Positions 42,647 through 51,985 are shown, counted from the stretch's first letter. The stretch: 64,000 bases of DNA from an uncultured Bacteroidales bacterium (GCA_949297365.1 CASFSL010000001.1:19589-83588), one strand, 5' to 3'. Notes: generated from the letters alone by a model not told the origin. Made by a program: numbers and translations.

Positions 42647-44017
42647 ATGAAAAAAATTTTTTATTTGAACAAACTAGCAGGTATGCTGTGCATGTCAGCA
42701 GTGCTGTGTTTTGCCGTATCCTGCGACAGGGCCGGAAAAGACGAAGGTGGCGGTGATGAGCCTACCGAGTTGACACCCTCCGTAAAGATTGCGACGGGTG
42801 AATCCGGAGAGGATTTTCTGACATTCACTCTTATCCCTGAAAATGCGGCTGAGGTACGCTATATGGTATTGCCTGCATCAGATCCGGCTCCCGATGCTGC
42901 CGGAATCATGAATGAGGGAAAGTCGGCAGACCCGGTTTCAGAAAAAGAGTATACGGCGGCTGAGCTTATTCCTTCTACCGGATATGTCATCTTTGCTGCT
43001 GCGAGAAATTCCGAGGGGCTTACATCAATGGTGGCAAAAGCGGATATGACTACCCGGGAGCACGTTCCCATAGTGCCTGAAGTCACTATAAGTGAGATAA
43101 AGGTTGACGGAAACTCTGCTTTTGTGACATATTCTCTGAAAGATGCAGATGCAGCCTTTTGTGTATGTCTTCCTTCGTCCGAACCCGCTCCTTCCGCAGA
43201 TATATTGTCGGCTGACGGCAGTAACCTGCCTTTGGATGTATCAGAACCCTTGTCCATTAAGAACCTTGAGTATGAGGCATCATATGTTTTTTATGCGGTT
43301 GCGGTAAGCGCGGACAAGGAATATTCGGATGTGGCCTCATGTGCTTTTGAGACAGGAAAGCCACCGGTAACCCCTCCAGCCGTTGGAGACTATTATTACA
43401 GCGACGGTACATGGAGTTCGGGAAGCGAGTCTCCTCTTGACGGCAAGACGGTGGTTGGCGTTGTCTTTAAGTCGGGTGCCGCTGATTCAGATCTTTCAGA
43501 TTATAATGCGGCAGGTATTGATGAGATTCATGGCTTTGCAGTGGCTTTATCTGATGTCAAGGACAATTCGGATCCTTTCTCTCCCAAGACCGGCTTTGAG
43601 TGGTCTGACAGCCCTTTGGGAGTAACTTCCGCAGATCAGGATGACTTTTCCGGTTACTACAACACTGTCAAGATTATGGAGGCGATAAGAAATATTGGAG
43701 GCTCAAGTGACGTTGTCTCTTATATTGTGGATTTTTATGATAGTCAGGTGCCTGCGCCTGAGTCAAGCACTGGATGGTATCTGCCATCTCTGGGCCAGCT
43801 CAAAGAACTGTACAACGTAAGGTCTGAGGTATATGCCGCTTTTGATATGGTTGACGGAGATTCTTTGTATGACTTCAGCGGGGACTGGTACTGGAGCAGC
43901 ACGGAGTCTGGTGAAGACGGAACGGTATATAAGGTGAATTTTCTGGACTCGGGACTGGTTGTTGAGTCTGATGATATAGCCAGGCTTTGGAAAGTAAGAC
44001 CTGTTTTAGCATTCTGA
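42647..44017 (+). CDS. Repeat lipoprotein with DUF1566-like C-terminal domain (cassette 3)
   Basis: A 456-residue lipoprotein with a lipobox-like end AVSC (cysteine near residue 26). Two Fn3-like repeats of about 95 residues follow (for example the LIPSTGYVIFAAARNSEGLT ending and LEYEASYVFYAVAVSADKEY). The C-terminal domain from about 245 starts YYYSDGTWSSG and ends in GWYLPSLGQLKELYN, YWSST and KVRPVLAF, which is the pattern of DUF1566/fibrobacter-type surface domains. A close homologue of the C-terminal domain ends the third lipoprotein of this operon. Surface binding is inferred, with no known ligand. Confidence 0.72.
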   Translation: MKKIFYLNKLAGMLCMSAVLCFAVSCDRAGKDEGGGDEPTELTPSVKIATGESGEDFLTFTLIPENAAEVRYMVLPASDPAPDAAGIMNEGKSADPVSEKEYTAAELIPSTGYVIFAAARNSEGLTSMVAKADMTTREHVPIVPEVTISEIKVDGNSAFVTYSLKDADAAFCVCLPSSEPAPSADILSADGSNLPLDVSEPLSIKNLEYEASYVFYAVAVSADKEYSDVASCAFETGKPPVTPPAVGDYYYSDGTWSSGSESPLDGKTVVGVVFKSGAADSDLSDYNAAGIDEIHGFAVALSDVKDNSDPFSPKTGFEWSDSPLGVTSADQDDFSGYYNTVKIMEAIRNIGGSSDVVSYIVDFYDSQVPAPESSTGWYLPSLGQLKELYNVRSEVYAAFDMVDGDSLYDFSGDWYWSSTESGEDGTVYKVNFLDSGLVVESDDIARLWKVRPVLAF

Positions 44018-44021
44018 GAAG

Positions 44022-45584
44022 ATGAGGAAAGTTGTTGTTTTTATGATGCCGCTGCTGTTTGCATTGGTGTCATGTGGTAAATCGGAGCAGACTGTGCCAG
44101 GAGGAGACGGTACTGAATTTACAATTGTGGTAGGGATATCTGATATATCCGATATTTCCGCATCAATAGTCTTTGCGCCCTCCTCGGAACATTATCCATA
44201 TATTGCAGGGTGTGTGAGGCAGGCGGAACTGGGTACTGTGTCGTCTTCAGATGTGAAGCGTTTTATAGATGCAAGGCTTTCCGCTATGATGTCGGAGAGT
44301 GGCATGACCCGGTCTGAGGCTGTCTCGGCATTGAGTGTGAGAGGAGATGTCTCCATGACTCCTGATACCCTCGCTTCTCGTACTGAGTATGTCTGCTATG
44401 CAGTAGGAGTGAATGAGGAAGGTCTGTATGTTACTGATGCCTTTACAGAGAGTTTTGTGACATTGGAGGAAGACGAGCCTGTTGTGGAACTTTCTTTTAC
44501 TGTGGAGGTGTCTGCTACCGCTACTGCCGCTTCTGTCTCCGTGGACCCGTCGGATGACACTCTCCCATATTATTTTGATCTTATCACGAAGGAGGAATAC
44601 GATGCCTGCGGGGGTGATGTCGCAACATATCTTACCAATGCGATAGAAGCGGCGGTTACGTCGCAGGGTCTGGATAAAGAGGCATTTGTGAAGTCTCTTC
44701 AAATACGCGGACCGGATAGTGACAATATCACAGGGCTCCCTTCCGATACAGATATGGCGGTATATGCCGTCGGACTTCATGATGATGGAACCTGTTATGG
44801 GGAGCCGGAGACGGTCTTCTTTCATACAAAATCTCCAGGTAATCCTGAGGACTGTGAGTTCACATTCGACATTGTCCATAGTGCTTCCGGTGTGGATATA
44901 ACAGTCATACCAAGTGATGACGGAATAGGATATTTCACTTCAGTGATAAAAAATTCCGAATATGTCTCTGACGAAGTTCTGATAGAGAGAGTATATGAGT
45001 CGATAGTGAGGTTGGCCGGTGAGTACGGTATCACATTGAACCAGGCAGTAGAGAGGATTGCAGTAAAAGGAGCGGATAACTGGCTTTATTCTGATTTGGA
45101 GGAAGGAACTGACTACTACGCATTCGCATATGCTTTGTCATCGGACGGCAAGGCCGCCGGGCCTGTTGCCAAGAAACAGTTTGCTGTTGCAGCATATGTT
45201 TCCGATGCAACCGTGAGTCTTGACAATGTGAAATGGTTCAACGGGGATGATCTTGCGGATATGGATTCTCAGTATGAGCAACTTAGGGGCCGCGCATATT
45301 TCACTGCCGATGTAAGTCATTCAGACAATGCGGCATCGTGGTTTGTGGGTGTTCTGCCAGGCGACTACAGTGACTCTGAAAGATATCCTGATGACAGTGT
45401 GTATGACGCAGTAATGATGGGAGGCTTGCAAGACCGCGACCGTATCGCCATGGCAGTCAATTACGGCGAGCTTTCCGTTCTCGGTTTCGCCATAGATTTT
45501 GACGGAGTATACGGAGGTGTATACAGGATGTTTGCCAATATTACCGAAGAGGGAGCATCACCCGTTTCGGAGTTCAACAAATGA
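44022..45584 (+). CDS. Fn3-like repeat lipoprotein (cassette 3)
   Basis: A 520-residue lipoprotein with lipobox ALVSC (cysteine at residue 19). Four repeats of about 115-125 residues follow, each starting with a F-T-hydrophobic strand (EFTIVVGISDI, LSFTVEVSATATAASVSV, CEFTFDIVHSASGVDITV) and ending with TEYVCYAVGVNEEGLYVTDA-like strands. Helical inserts such as SSDVKRFIDARLSAMMSESG occur in each repeat. This architecture is the same as in the lipoproteins of cassettes 1 and 2, but without a BACON domain. It starts 4 bp after the preceding gene's stop. Confidence 0.7.
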   Translation: MRKVVVFMMPLLFALVSCGKSEQTVPGGDGTEFTIVVGISDISDISASIVFAPSSEHYPYIAGCVRQAELGTVSSSDVKRFIDARLSAMMSESGMTRSEAVSALSVRGDVSMTPDTLASRTEYVCYAVGVNEEGLYVTDAFTESFVTLEEDEPVVELSFTVEVSATATAASVSVDPSDDTLPYYFDLITKEEYDACGGDVATYLTNAIEAAVTSQGLDKEAFVKSLQIRGPDSDNITGLPSDTDMAVYAVGLHDDGTCYGEPETVFFHTKSPGNPEDCEFTFDIVHSASGVDITVIPSDDGIGYFTSVIKNSEYVSDEVLIERVYESIVRLAGEYGITLNQAVERIAVKGADNWLYSDLEEGTDYYAFAYALSSDGKAAGPVAKKQFAVAAYVSDATVSLDNVKWFNGDDLADMDSQYEQLRGRAYFTADVSHSDNAASWFVGVLPGDYSDSERYPDDSVYDAVMMGGLQDRDRIAMAVNYGELSVLGFAIDFDGVYGGVYRMFANITEEGASPVSEFNK

Positions 45585-45607
45585 TTTAACCAGATAGAAT
45601 GTTCAAT

Positions 45608-47008
45608 ATGAAAAAGATAGTATCGGCAATGACAGCAGCTTGGATGCTGGCAGGCCTTCTCATTATGATGACCCTGACGTCGTGTGATAAAAATGAGCCC
45701 ACTGTCCCTGATGTTAGCTTGGAGATTCAGAATGTATATGACACCTCAGTAGAGTTCACTGTGACCGCTCATGGTGCGTCATTACTGACTTACAAACTTC
45801 TTTCAGAGTATGACGCGCTTCCTTCCGCAGATGAGCTGCTTGCCTCCGGAACCATGGCTGATCCGGAACTTACGCAAGTCTACAATGTCCGCAATCTTGA
45901 ACCTGAGACGCAGTACCGTATAGCTGCTGCTGCCAGATATGCGGACGGAAGAGTGTCCGCCGTATGCGAGAAAGCCTTCGCGACAGAAGAAAGTCAGGCA
46001 ATCGTTCCAAGCTTAGTGCTTAGAGATGCAGTTGCCCTCTCCACTTCCATAAAGTTCACTCTCGTGCCTGACAAGGCTGAGAAAGTCGCCTATATGTGCG
46101 TGCCCGCATCGGAGGGCGTGCCGACACCTGAGACAATTCTGAGTGAGGGTCAGCAGGCAGATCCGGGAATGACCGACCAATATGCCGTAGCCGGGCTTGC
46201 TTCATTGACAGAATATATCATAGCGGCAGTAGCTGAGAGTGCGGACGGGACTTGCAGTGAAGTTCAGAGTGAGACTGTGACGACTCTTGAGCCTGAGCCG
46301 GTCGCCATAGGTGACTGGTACTACAGTGACGGCACATGGAGTAGCGGTGCCCAATCTCCTCTTGAGGGAAAAGACTGTATAGGAATAGTAGTCCTTACCG
46401 GACGCAGTACCGTTGCAAACGGAGAGGACACCGGTGTCTATTACACCAAGAACGGCTCATCACGTATGGACAATATCAATGGATACGTCATCGCCCTGAA
46501 AGATGTAGCCGGCGGAAAAACTTTTGCCTGGGGCTCACATGATGTGGACGGGGATGACGGAGCGGGGACAACACATCTTGATACTGACTTCATGGGGTAT
46601 TACAACACCATGCAGATCAAGGCCAAGGCCGAGGAAAAAGCCGGAGGGCTGAGCGATGATCCGGTGAACAATTACCCTGCGGCTTATGCTGCCGTAGAAT
46701 TATATGAGGAAGAAGTTCCGGCTCCTGAGATTTCATCCGGCTGGTTCCTGCCGTCGGCGCAGCAGATGCACTATGCCTACTTATACAATGAGGTGATTGA
46801 CGAGGCTATAGCCAAACTCGGAGACGCTGCGGTTCCTATCTTGCGAAATGACGCCAGATACTGGTCCAGCACTGAGCACTGGGCTCAGAACGGTTGCCGA
46901 TACTGGTCCTATATGGTGTGCTTGGACTCATCGGTTTTCGACCCCGGATACATCAGCGCCCAGCAGAAGACCAAGGAATACAAGGTAAGGGCATGGCTCG
47001 TCTTCTAA
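45608..47008 (+). CDS. Repeat lipoprotein with DUF1566-like C-terminal domain (cassette 3)
   Basis: A 466-residue lipoprotein from the ATG at 45608 (an in-frame ATG at 45599 is possible). Lipobox LTSC follows a hydrophobic signal. Two Fn3-like repeats of about 90 residues (LEPETQYRIAAAARYADGRV; LASLTEYIIAAVAESADGTC) lead to a C-terminal domain starting WYYSDGTWSSGAQSPLEGKD and ending GWFLPSAQQMHYAY, YWSST and YKVRAWLVF. It is a paralogue of the first lipoprotein in the operon (42647), probably by tandem duplication flanking the middle gene. It ends just before a terminator. Confidence 0.72.
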   Translation: MKKIVSAMTAAWMLAGLLIMMTLTSCDKNEPTVPDVSLEIQNVYDTSVEFTVTAHGASLLTYKLLSEYDALPSADELLASGTMADPELTQVYNVRNLEPETQYRIAAAARYADGRVSAVCEKAFATEESQAIVPSLVLRDAVALSTSIKFTLVPDKAEKVAYMCVPASEGVPTPETILSEGQQADPGMTDQYAVAGLASLTEYIIAAVAESADGTCSEVQSETVTTLEPEPVAIGDWYYSDGTWSSGAQSPLEGKDCIGIVVLTGRSTVANGEDTGVYYTKNGSSRMDNINGYVIALKDVAGGKTFAWGSHDVDGDDGAGTTHLDTDFMGYYNTMQIKAKAEEKAGGLSDDPVNNYPAAYAAVELYEEEVPAPEISSGWFLPSAQQMHYAYLYNEVIDEAIAKLGDAAVPILRNDARYWSSTEHWAQNGCRYWSYMVCLDSSVFDPGYISAQQKTKEYKVRAWLVF

Positions 47009-47030
47009 TACTGTGCCTTGTTTTTATCAT

Positions 47031-47060
47031 AAGCCGTCGCAGAAGTCTGTGGCGGCTTTC
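47031..47060 (+). terminator. Terminator after cassette 3 lipoprotein operon
   Basis: Stem AAGCCGTCGCAGA (47031-47043) pairing with TCTGTGGCGGCTT (47046-47058), two mismatches, followed by TCTTGT. Confidence 0.55.
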
Positions 47061-47093
47061 TTGTGATGCAATATCGGCATGATTGTCCGTACT

Positions 47094-47128
47094 TGTCACA
47101 GATTTGTAACAAATTATATATAACTTGC
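47094..47128 (+). promoter_or_regulatory. Pho-box-like site before ppk
   Basis: TGTCACA (47094-47100), GATT spacer and TGTAACA (47105-47111) repeat at 11-bp spacing, nearly identical to the first two units of the phosphate transporter promoter at 27293 (same GATT spacer). A weak -7 element TAACTTGC is at 47121-47128. The ppk ATG is at 47145. Confidence 0.65.
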
Positions 47129-47144
47129 GGCAAATTTGACAATT

Positions 47145-49235
47145 ATGGGAAAGAAGAAGGAGTCCCGACCCTATCTGGAGAGGGACATCAGCTGGATGTA
47201 TTTCAACCGCAGGGTGCTGCAGGAGGCCTGCAAGGAGGAAGTGCCCCTGTTGGAGAGACTTAATTTTCTGGGAATATATTCGAACAACCTGGACGAGTTC
47301 TTCCGCGTCCGGGTTGCTTCTCAGAACCGTGTGGCTGAGTGGGACGGCAGGGCCGGACTGCGCGAGTCCAGGGCCGCCGCCGGTATAGTAAGGCAGATCA
47401 ATAAGATCAACAACCGGTATGTCAAGGATTTTGAGCTGGCAGTCAAACAGGTCAACAAGTCTTTGGCGGAGAACGGGATATACATCATCCCGGATACGGA
47501 GGCGGATGAGGAGCAGAAGGAGTATATCCGCCGTTATTATCAGGAACGGATAGACGGTTTCATAGTTCCGGTCTGGCTGTCTGCGGTAAAGCACCTGGAT
47601 TACGAGACGGACGAGAAAATATATCTGGCAGTAAAGGCAGGCCGGTACAGTCAGACCGGAAAGATGCTGTATGACTATGCGTATTTCAGTCTTCCGGTAC
47701 GTAGTTGCGGCCGCTTTGTCCGTCTTCCGGACAGGGACGGCCGAAGCTATATCATGTATATAGATGACGTGGTCCGCTGCTGTCTGCCTAAAGTCTTCGA
47801 GGGCAATGGCTACGTGTCGTTCGGGGCCTACACATTCAAGTTCACCCGGGACGCCGAGATGGAGATAGACAATGATCAGCGCAGCGGTATCCTGCAGAAG
47901 ATATCCAAGGGCCTTAAAAGCCGCAAGAAGGGCGAGCCTCTGAGGTTCATCTACGATGAGGATATGCCGGAGGACTTGCTGCGGAGGGTGCTTGGCAAGC
48001 TGGATCTTGGAGAAAGGGATACGGTGATGAAAGGCGGCCGGTATCAGAACCACAAGGATCTGATGAAGTTCCCCGATTTTCCTGACAGCACTCTGAAATA
48101 TCCGCCCATGCGGACCATTCACAGGTCTTCGCTGGACGGACCGGAAAGCATCCTGGAGAAGATACGTATCCAGGACCGCTTCCTGCATGTGCCTTATCAC
48201 AGTTTCGACACGTTCATCCGCGTGCTCCATGAGGCGGCCACCAACCGCAATGTCCGGAGCCTGAAGATTACGCTTTACCGTCTGGCCAAGGATTCCAAAG
48301 TGGTCAGGGCTCTTATAGCCGCTGCCCGTAACGGCAAGAAAGTGACGGTGGTGATCGAGCTGCTGGCCCGTTTTGACGAGGAGTCCAACATCCAGTGGTC
48401 TCAGAAACTGGAGGAGGCCGGTGTGAAGGTCATCTTCGGGGTGGAAGGCCTCAAGGTACACTCCAAAGTACTTCACATAGGCATGAAGCGCGGTGCCGAC
48501 CTGGCCTGCATCAGTACAGGCAACTTTCATGAGGGCAACGCCAGGACCTATACGGACTGTATCCTCATGACTTCATCCAGGCGTATCGTCAAGGAGGTGG
48601 AGGAGGTCTTCGACTTCATCGAGAGACCCTATGCCCAGATCCGCTTCAAGGAGCTGCTTGTCTCTCCCAATGAGATGAAGAGCAGGTTCATCACCTTGAT
48701 CAATAACGAGATCAAGAATAAGAAAAACGGCAAGCCGGCGTACATCAGGGCTAAGGTCAACCATATCACCGATCCGGAGATGGTCGGCAAGCTCTACGAT
48801 GCGGCTTATGCCGGAGTGGAGATAGATCTGTCTGTCCGCGGCAACTGCTCCTTGGTCACTGACGGGTTGCCTGAAAACTGTCATCTGAGGATCAACGGTA
48901 TCATCGACCGTTATCTCGAGCACTCCAGGATATTTGTCTTCGCCGCAGCGGGAGAGGAGAAGGTCTTCATCGGTTCGGCGGACTGGATGCCCCGCAATCT
49001 GGACAACAGGATAGAGGTGGTAGTCCCGGTCTATGACCCGACTGTCAAGCAGGAGATGAAGCGGATCGTGGACTATGCCCTGCGCGATGTCCGTCAGGGC
49101 CGTACAGTGGACGGGACCGGTGCCAATCTGCCGTGGACCTGCGGCAATCCTCTGGAGACAGGCTCTCAGTATGCACTCTACAGGTATTATCATGAACTTG
49201 AAGAAAAGGAACGTCAATATGGATGCAATGGATAG
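47145..49235 (+). CDS. ppk1: Polyphosphate kinase 1
   Basis: A 696-residue enzyme that makes polyphosphate from ATP. The ATG at 47145 gives MGKKKESRPYLERDISWMYF; a TTG at 47136 in the same frame is not needed. In order: the N-terminal helical domain (RVLQEACKEEVPLLERLNFL, YSNNLDEFFRVRVA), the head domain, and two PLD-like catalytic domains. The phosphorylated histidine is H439 in GLKVHSKVLHIG. The motif STGNFHEGNARTYTDCILMT and the C-terminal IGSADWMPRNLDNRIEV are typical. A Pho-box-like site lies upstream and the ppx gene overlaps the 3' end. Confidence 0.96.
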   Translation: MGKKKESRPYLERDISWMYFNRRVLQEACKEEVPLLERLNFLGIYSNNLDEFFRVRVASQNRVAEWDGRAGLRESRAAAGIVRQINKINNRYVKDFELAVKQVNKSLAENGIYIIPDTEADEEQKEYIRRYYQERIDGFIVPVWLSAVKHLDYETDEKIYLAVKAGRYSQTGKMLYDYAYFSLPVRSCGRFVRLPDRDGRSYIMYIDDVVRCCLPKVFEGNGYVSFGAYTFKFTRDAEMEIDNDQRSGILQKISKGLKSRKKGEPLRFIYDEDMPEDLLRRVLGKLDLGERDTVMKGGRYQNHKDLMKFPDFPDSTLKYPPMRTIHRSSLDGPESILEKIRIQDRFLHVPYHSFDTFIRVLHEAATNRNVRSLKITLYRLAKDSKVVRALIAAARNGKKVTVVIELLARFDEESNIQWSQKLEEAGVKVIFGVEGLKVHSKVLHIGMKRGADLACISTGNFHEGNARTYTDCILMTSSRRIVKEVEEVFDFIERPYAQIRFKELLVSPNEMKSRFITLINNEIKNKKNGKPAYIRAKVNHITDPEMVGKLYDAAYAGVEIDLSVRGNCSLVTDGLPENCHLRINGIIDRYLEHSRIFVFAAAGEEKVFIGSADWMPRNLDNRIEVVVPVYDPTVKQEMKRIVDYALRDVRQGRTVDGTGANLPWTCGNPLETGSQYALYRYYHELEEKERQYGCNG

Positions 49236-50145
49236 TAGAGGCCATGCGGTCACTTATGCCGCGATAGATATCGGCTCCAATGCCGTGCGCCTGCTCATAA
49301 AGCAGCTGGAGGACGATTTTCAGCCCCGTTTCAACAAGGTGCTGCTGCTCCGCGTGCCGCTCCGTCTGGGCTTTGATGTCTTCTCCAACGGCGGCAGTAT
49401 CTCGGACCGCAAGCGCAAGGACCTGGTAAGGCTGATGAAGTCCTACAAGCAGCTGATGAAGATCTATGATGTGACCGATTACCGTGCATGTGCCACTTCT
49501 GCCATGCGCGACGCGGCCAACGGTGCTGATATCATCAGGGAGGTCAGGAAAAAGACAGGTATCAGCATTGAGATAATAGACGGACAGGAGGAGGCCCGGA
49601 TGGTCTACAACAACCATATCGAGGCTATGAAGAGCCGTAAGGGCAACTACATGTATGTGGACGTGGGAGGCGGCAGTACCGAGATCAACCTGCTTACGGA
49701 CGGGGAACTGATCTGCTCCCGCTCATACAACATCGGTACTGTCCGGATGCTCAACAGCTCGGTCTCGGAGGGGGAGTGGAAGCGTTTCCGTTCCGACCTC
49801 GAGGATCTGGCCGCATCTTATCCCGGAATCAATATCATCGGCTCCGGCGGCAATATCAACAAGCTCTACAAACTGGTGGAGAGAAGGGACAAACGTTATC
49901 CGCGTATGCACACCTCCTCGCTTCAGGCTCTGCACGACAGACTTAAGGAGATGTCCGTCAAGGAGAGAATGGACGAGTACGACCTGAAGCCGGACAGGGC
50001 CGATGTGATCGTTCCTGCAGGGGAGATATTCCTGACCATAGCCGACATCACTGGCGCGGCTTATATCTACGTGCCGGTCATAGGTCTTTCGGACGGTATC
50101 ATAGACGGCCTCTATACCAAGCATCTGGCCGAACTCAGCAGATAA
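49219..50145 (+). CDS. Ppx/GppA-family exopolyphosphatase
   Basis: A 308-residue phosphatase of the ASKHA fold. AAIDIGSNAVRLLIK begins the phosphate-1 motif, ATSAMRDAAN and YVDVGGGSTEINLL follow, and GSGGNINKL and DGIIDGLY end the protein. It hydrolyses polyphosphate or pppGpp. Only the two-domain core of Ppx is present, without the C-terminal HD-like domain of E. coli Ppx, as in other Bacteroidota. The start at 49219 has AAAAGGA 8 bp upstream and overlaps ppk by 17 bp; in-frame ATGs at 49192 and 49228 are alternatives. Confidence 0.92.
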   Translation: MDAMDSRGHAVTYAAIDIGSNAVRLLIKQLEDDFQPRFNKVLLLRVPLRLGFDVFSNGGSISDRKRKDLVRLMKSYKQLMKIYDVTDYRACATSAMRDAANGADIIREVRKKTGISIEIIDGQEEARMVYNNHIEAMKSRKGNYMYVDVGGGSTEINLLTDGELICSRSYNIGTVRMLNSSVSEGEWKRFRSDLEDLAASYPGINIIGSGGNINKLYKLVERRDKRYPRMHTSSLQALHDRLKEMSVKERMDEYDLKPDRADVIVPAGEIFLTIADITGAAYIYVPVIGLSDGIIDGLYTKHLAELSR

Positions 50146-50166
50146 CCGGAACACAAAGTACAGAGC

Positions 50167-50211
50167 ACATACAAAAAGACCCGGCTGACAAAGTCGGGTC
50201 TTTTTGTATGT
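50167..50211. terminator. Strong bidirectional terminator
   Basis: Perfect 17-bp arms, ACATACAAAAAGACCCG (50167-50183) / CGGGTCTTTTTGTATGT (50195-50211), with an 11-base loop. It serves ppk-ppx on the plus strand and the lipoprotein gene ending at 50230 on the minus strand. Confidence 0.85.
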
Positions 50212-50229
50212 TTGCCCATTATGGTTCGC

Positions 50230-51885
50230 CTAACGGATTTTTGCGAACTCAATGTCATTCTCGGCACGCTCTGCGAGAGCCTCGTCCTTAGAAGCGGTCT
50301 CAAGAGCTGCGTTGGCGGCCTCTACATTACCCTGGCGGGCAGCGATGATGGCTTTCAGGTAGCTCATGCAGGCGCACTGTGCGTCACCGAGTATATTCGA
50401 TGCGGCATCAAGGTTGTCGTTCAGGATGTTTACGAGAGCCTCGTTGAATGAAGCGGCACCGTTGAGCTTGGAGGCTGCGTCAGCATAGTTGCCGTTCAGT
50501 ATGTCGATGACAGCCATGTTGTACTGAGCCTCTTTCAGAGAAGACTTGTTGAAAGCGGCTGCTGCTGCCTCGTTGTCACCCTTGCGGAGAGCAACTACAC
50601 CCATAGCGTTGTTGTAGTAAGCACAGTTCTTGTCGGATACGGAAGCAAGGGCATTCTCAGCCTCGGCGTTCTTGTCGAGAACGAGATATGCGACACCGAG
50701 ATTGATCTTGGCACGGTCGCTGTTGAACTTCTCAATGGCTTTCTGATAAACGGTCACTTTCTGGTTGGCGTCCTCAAGCAGGGATGCTGCGCGGAGAAGG
50801 GCCTCCTCGTCGAGAATCTCGATATTGTCGTTTACAAGAGCTGTAAGTTCCTCGTTGCTGTAGTTGGTGAACTCGATGTTGGCGATGAATCTTGCACGGC
50901 GGAGCTCAGGGAGAATGTCTTTCTTCAGAGTCGTATAGACCTCGGACATGTTCTTGATCTCTCTTTCACGGACGGCGGGATCGCTGTACATCTCCAGAAC
51001 GCGGAGGATAAGGTCCTTGTCCTCGATATTGGAGTTGGATACGAGCTCCTGGAATCCGTCCCAGTCCTCGTCCACGTTGGTGGTGTTGACTGTGGTCTCG
51101 ATACCTATCTTCTTGCTGTTGATCTTCTTGTTGAAGGCATCGCTGGCGGTCTTCGCACGTCTTTCAGAAAGCTCTGCGTTGAAATCTTCCTTTCCGTCAG
51201 GTGAGGCGTAAGCGATGATGTCGGTGCTTACGAGCTCTCTGCGCTCATCGGCCTTGAGGTTGGTGAGGAACTCCTGGAAAGCCTTGATCTCATCGGACTT
51301 CAACTGTGAGGGGCGTACTGTCGCGCTGTTGATCAGATAGAGGATCTGAGCCTCGTTCTGCTCGGCGATAACAGCCTGATATGCATCGGGAGCGTATGCG
51401 AGGCTGCCGTCAGTCTTCACGAGCATATAAGTGGTGTTGGCACCGTCAGCCACCTTATAGGGAGCAGTGAAGGGTATTCTCTTGTCCTTGTGAATAACGG
51501 TCATCCTCAGCTCGAGGTGAGAGTTCTCCATGCCTTCCTCATATGCGAACTCAAATGTCTTTGTTATGGTTCCTCCGGCCTCGGCTACTACCTGATAGTT
51601 CTCGGTAACATCCTCGCCCTGGAGCATTACAGGGTCAAGTACGGTCTCACCACCATTATATACAAGAGCGGGAACGACTTCGACAATTGCTTTAGGATGG
51701 AAGAAATCCTCAGGGAATGTGACAGTCACGTCGGCTTTGATGTTGCCGGCAACTACCTCGAGAACCTGAGGGTTGCAGCTTACGGATACTTCTTCGGCGC
51801 TTTCAGCCATTTTCTTGGGACTGCCGCAGGACTGAATGAGCAATCCTGCCGCAACGATCATGAGTACGTTAAAAATCTTTTTCAT
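50230..51885 (-). CDS. OmpA/TPR-like lipoprotein
   Basis: A 551-residue lipoprotein with signal peptide and lipobox LIQSC (cysteine at residue 20). The N-terminal region is beta-rich (VVAGNIKADVTVTFPEDFFH). The central part, about 185-340, looks like an OmpA-type peptidoglycan-binding fold (STDIIAYASPDGKEDFNAEL, SERRAKTASDAFNKKI). The C-terminal part is a TPR-like helical repeat region (AKINLGVAYLVLDKNAEAEN, AYYNNAMGVVALRKGDNEAA). This arrangement is common in Bacteroidales, with unknown function; an envelope scaffold role is plausible. The promoter -7 element TATATTTG is at 51934-51941 on the minus strand. Confidence 0.7.
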   Translation of the reverse strand: MKKIFNVLMIVAAGLLIQSCGSPKKMAESAEEVSVSCNPQVLEVVAGNIKADVTVTFPEDFFHPKAIVEVVPALVYNGGETVLDPVMLQGEDVTENYQVVAEAGGTITKTFEFAYEEGMENSHLELRMTVIHKDKRIPFTAPYKVADGANTTYMLVKTDGSLAYAPDAYQAVIAEQNEAQILYLINSATVRPSQLKSDEIKAFQEFLTNLKADERRELVSTDIIAYASPDGKEDFNAELSERRAKTASDAFNKKINSKKIGIETTVNTTNVDEDWDGFQELVSNSNIEDKDLILRVLEMYSDPAVREREIKNMSEVYTTLKKDILPELRRARFIANIEFTNYSNEELTALVNDNIEILDEEALLRAASLLEDANQKVTVYQKAIEKFNSDRAKINLGVAYLVLDKNAEAENALASVSDKNCAYYNNAMGVVALRKGDNEAAAAAFNKSSLKEAQYNMAVIDILNGNYADAASKLNGAASFNEALVNILNDNLDAASNILGDAQCACMSYLKAIIAARQGNVEAANAALETASKDEALAERAENDIEFAKIR

Positions 51886-51933
51886 TTTAATTATTTTAAA
51901 ATAGTGATTCTCTATTTACGGGTATAGTAAACG

Positions 51934-51981
51934 CAAATATAATAATTATTTGATTTTTGATGATAAAAATTGATAACTTTG
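51934..51981. promoter_or_regulatory. Divergent -7 elements
   Basis: TATATTTG on the minus strand (51934-51941) serves the OmpA/TPR lipoprotein. TAACTTTG on the plus strand (51974-51981) serves the sigma-54 activator, whose ATG is at 51986, only 4 bp later, so that message probably starts at or very near its first codon. Confidence 0.55.
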
Positions 51982-51985
51982 CGAT

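Noticed and set aside
46953..48530. Long open frame antisense to ppk
   Set aside because: Shadow of ppk; no ribosome-binding site or family pattern.
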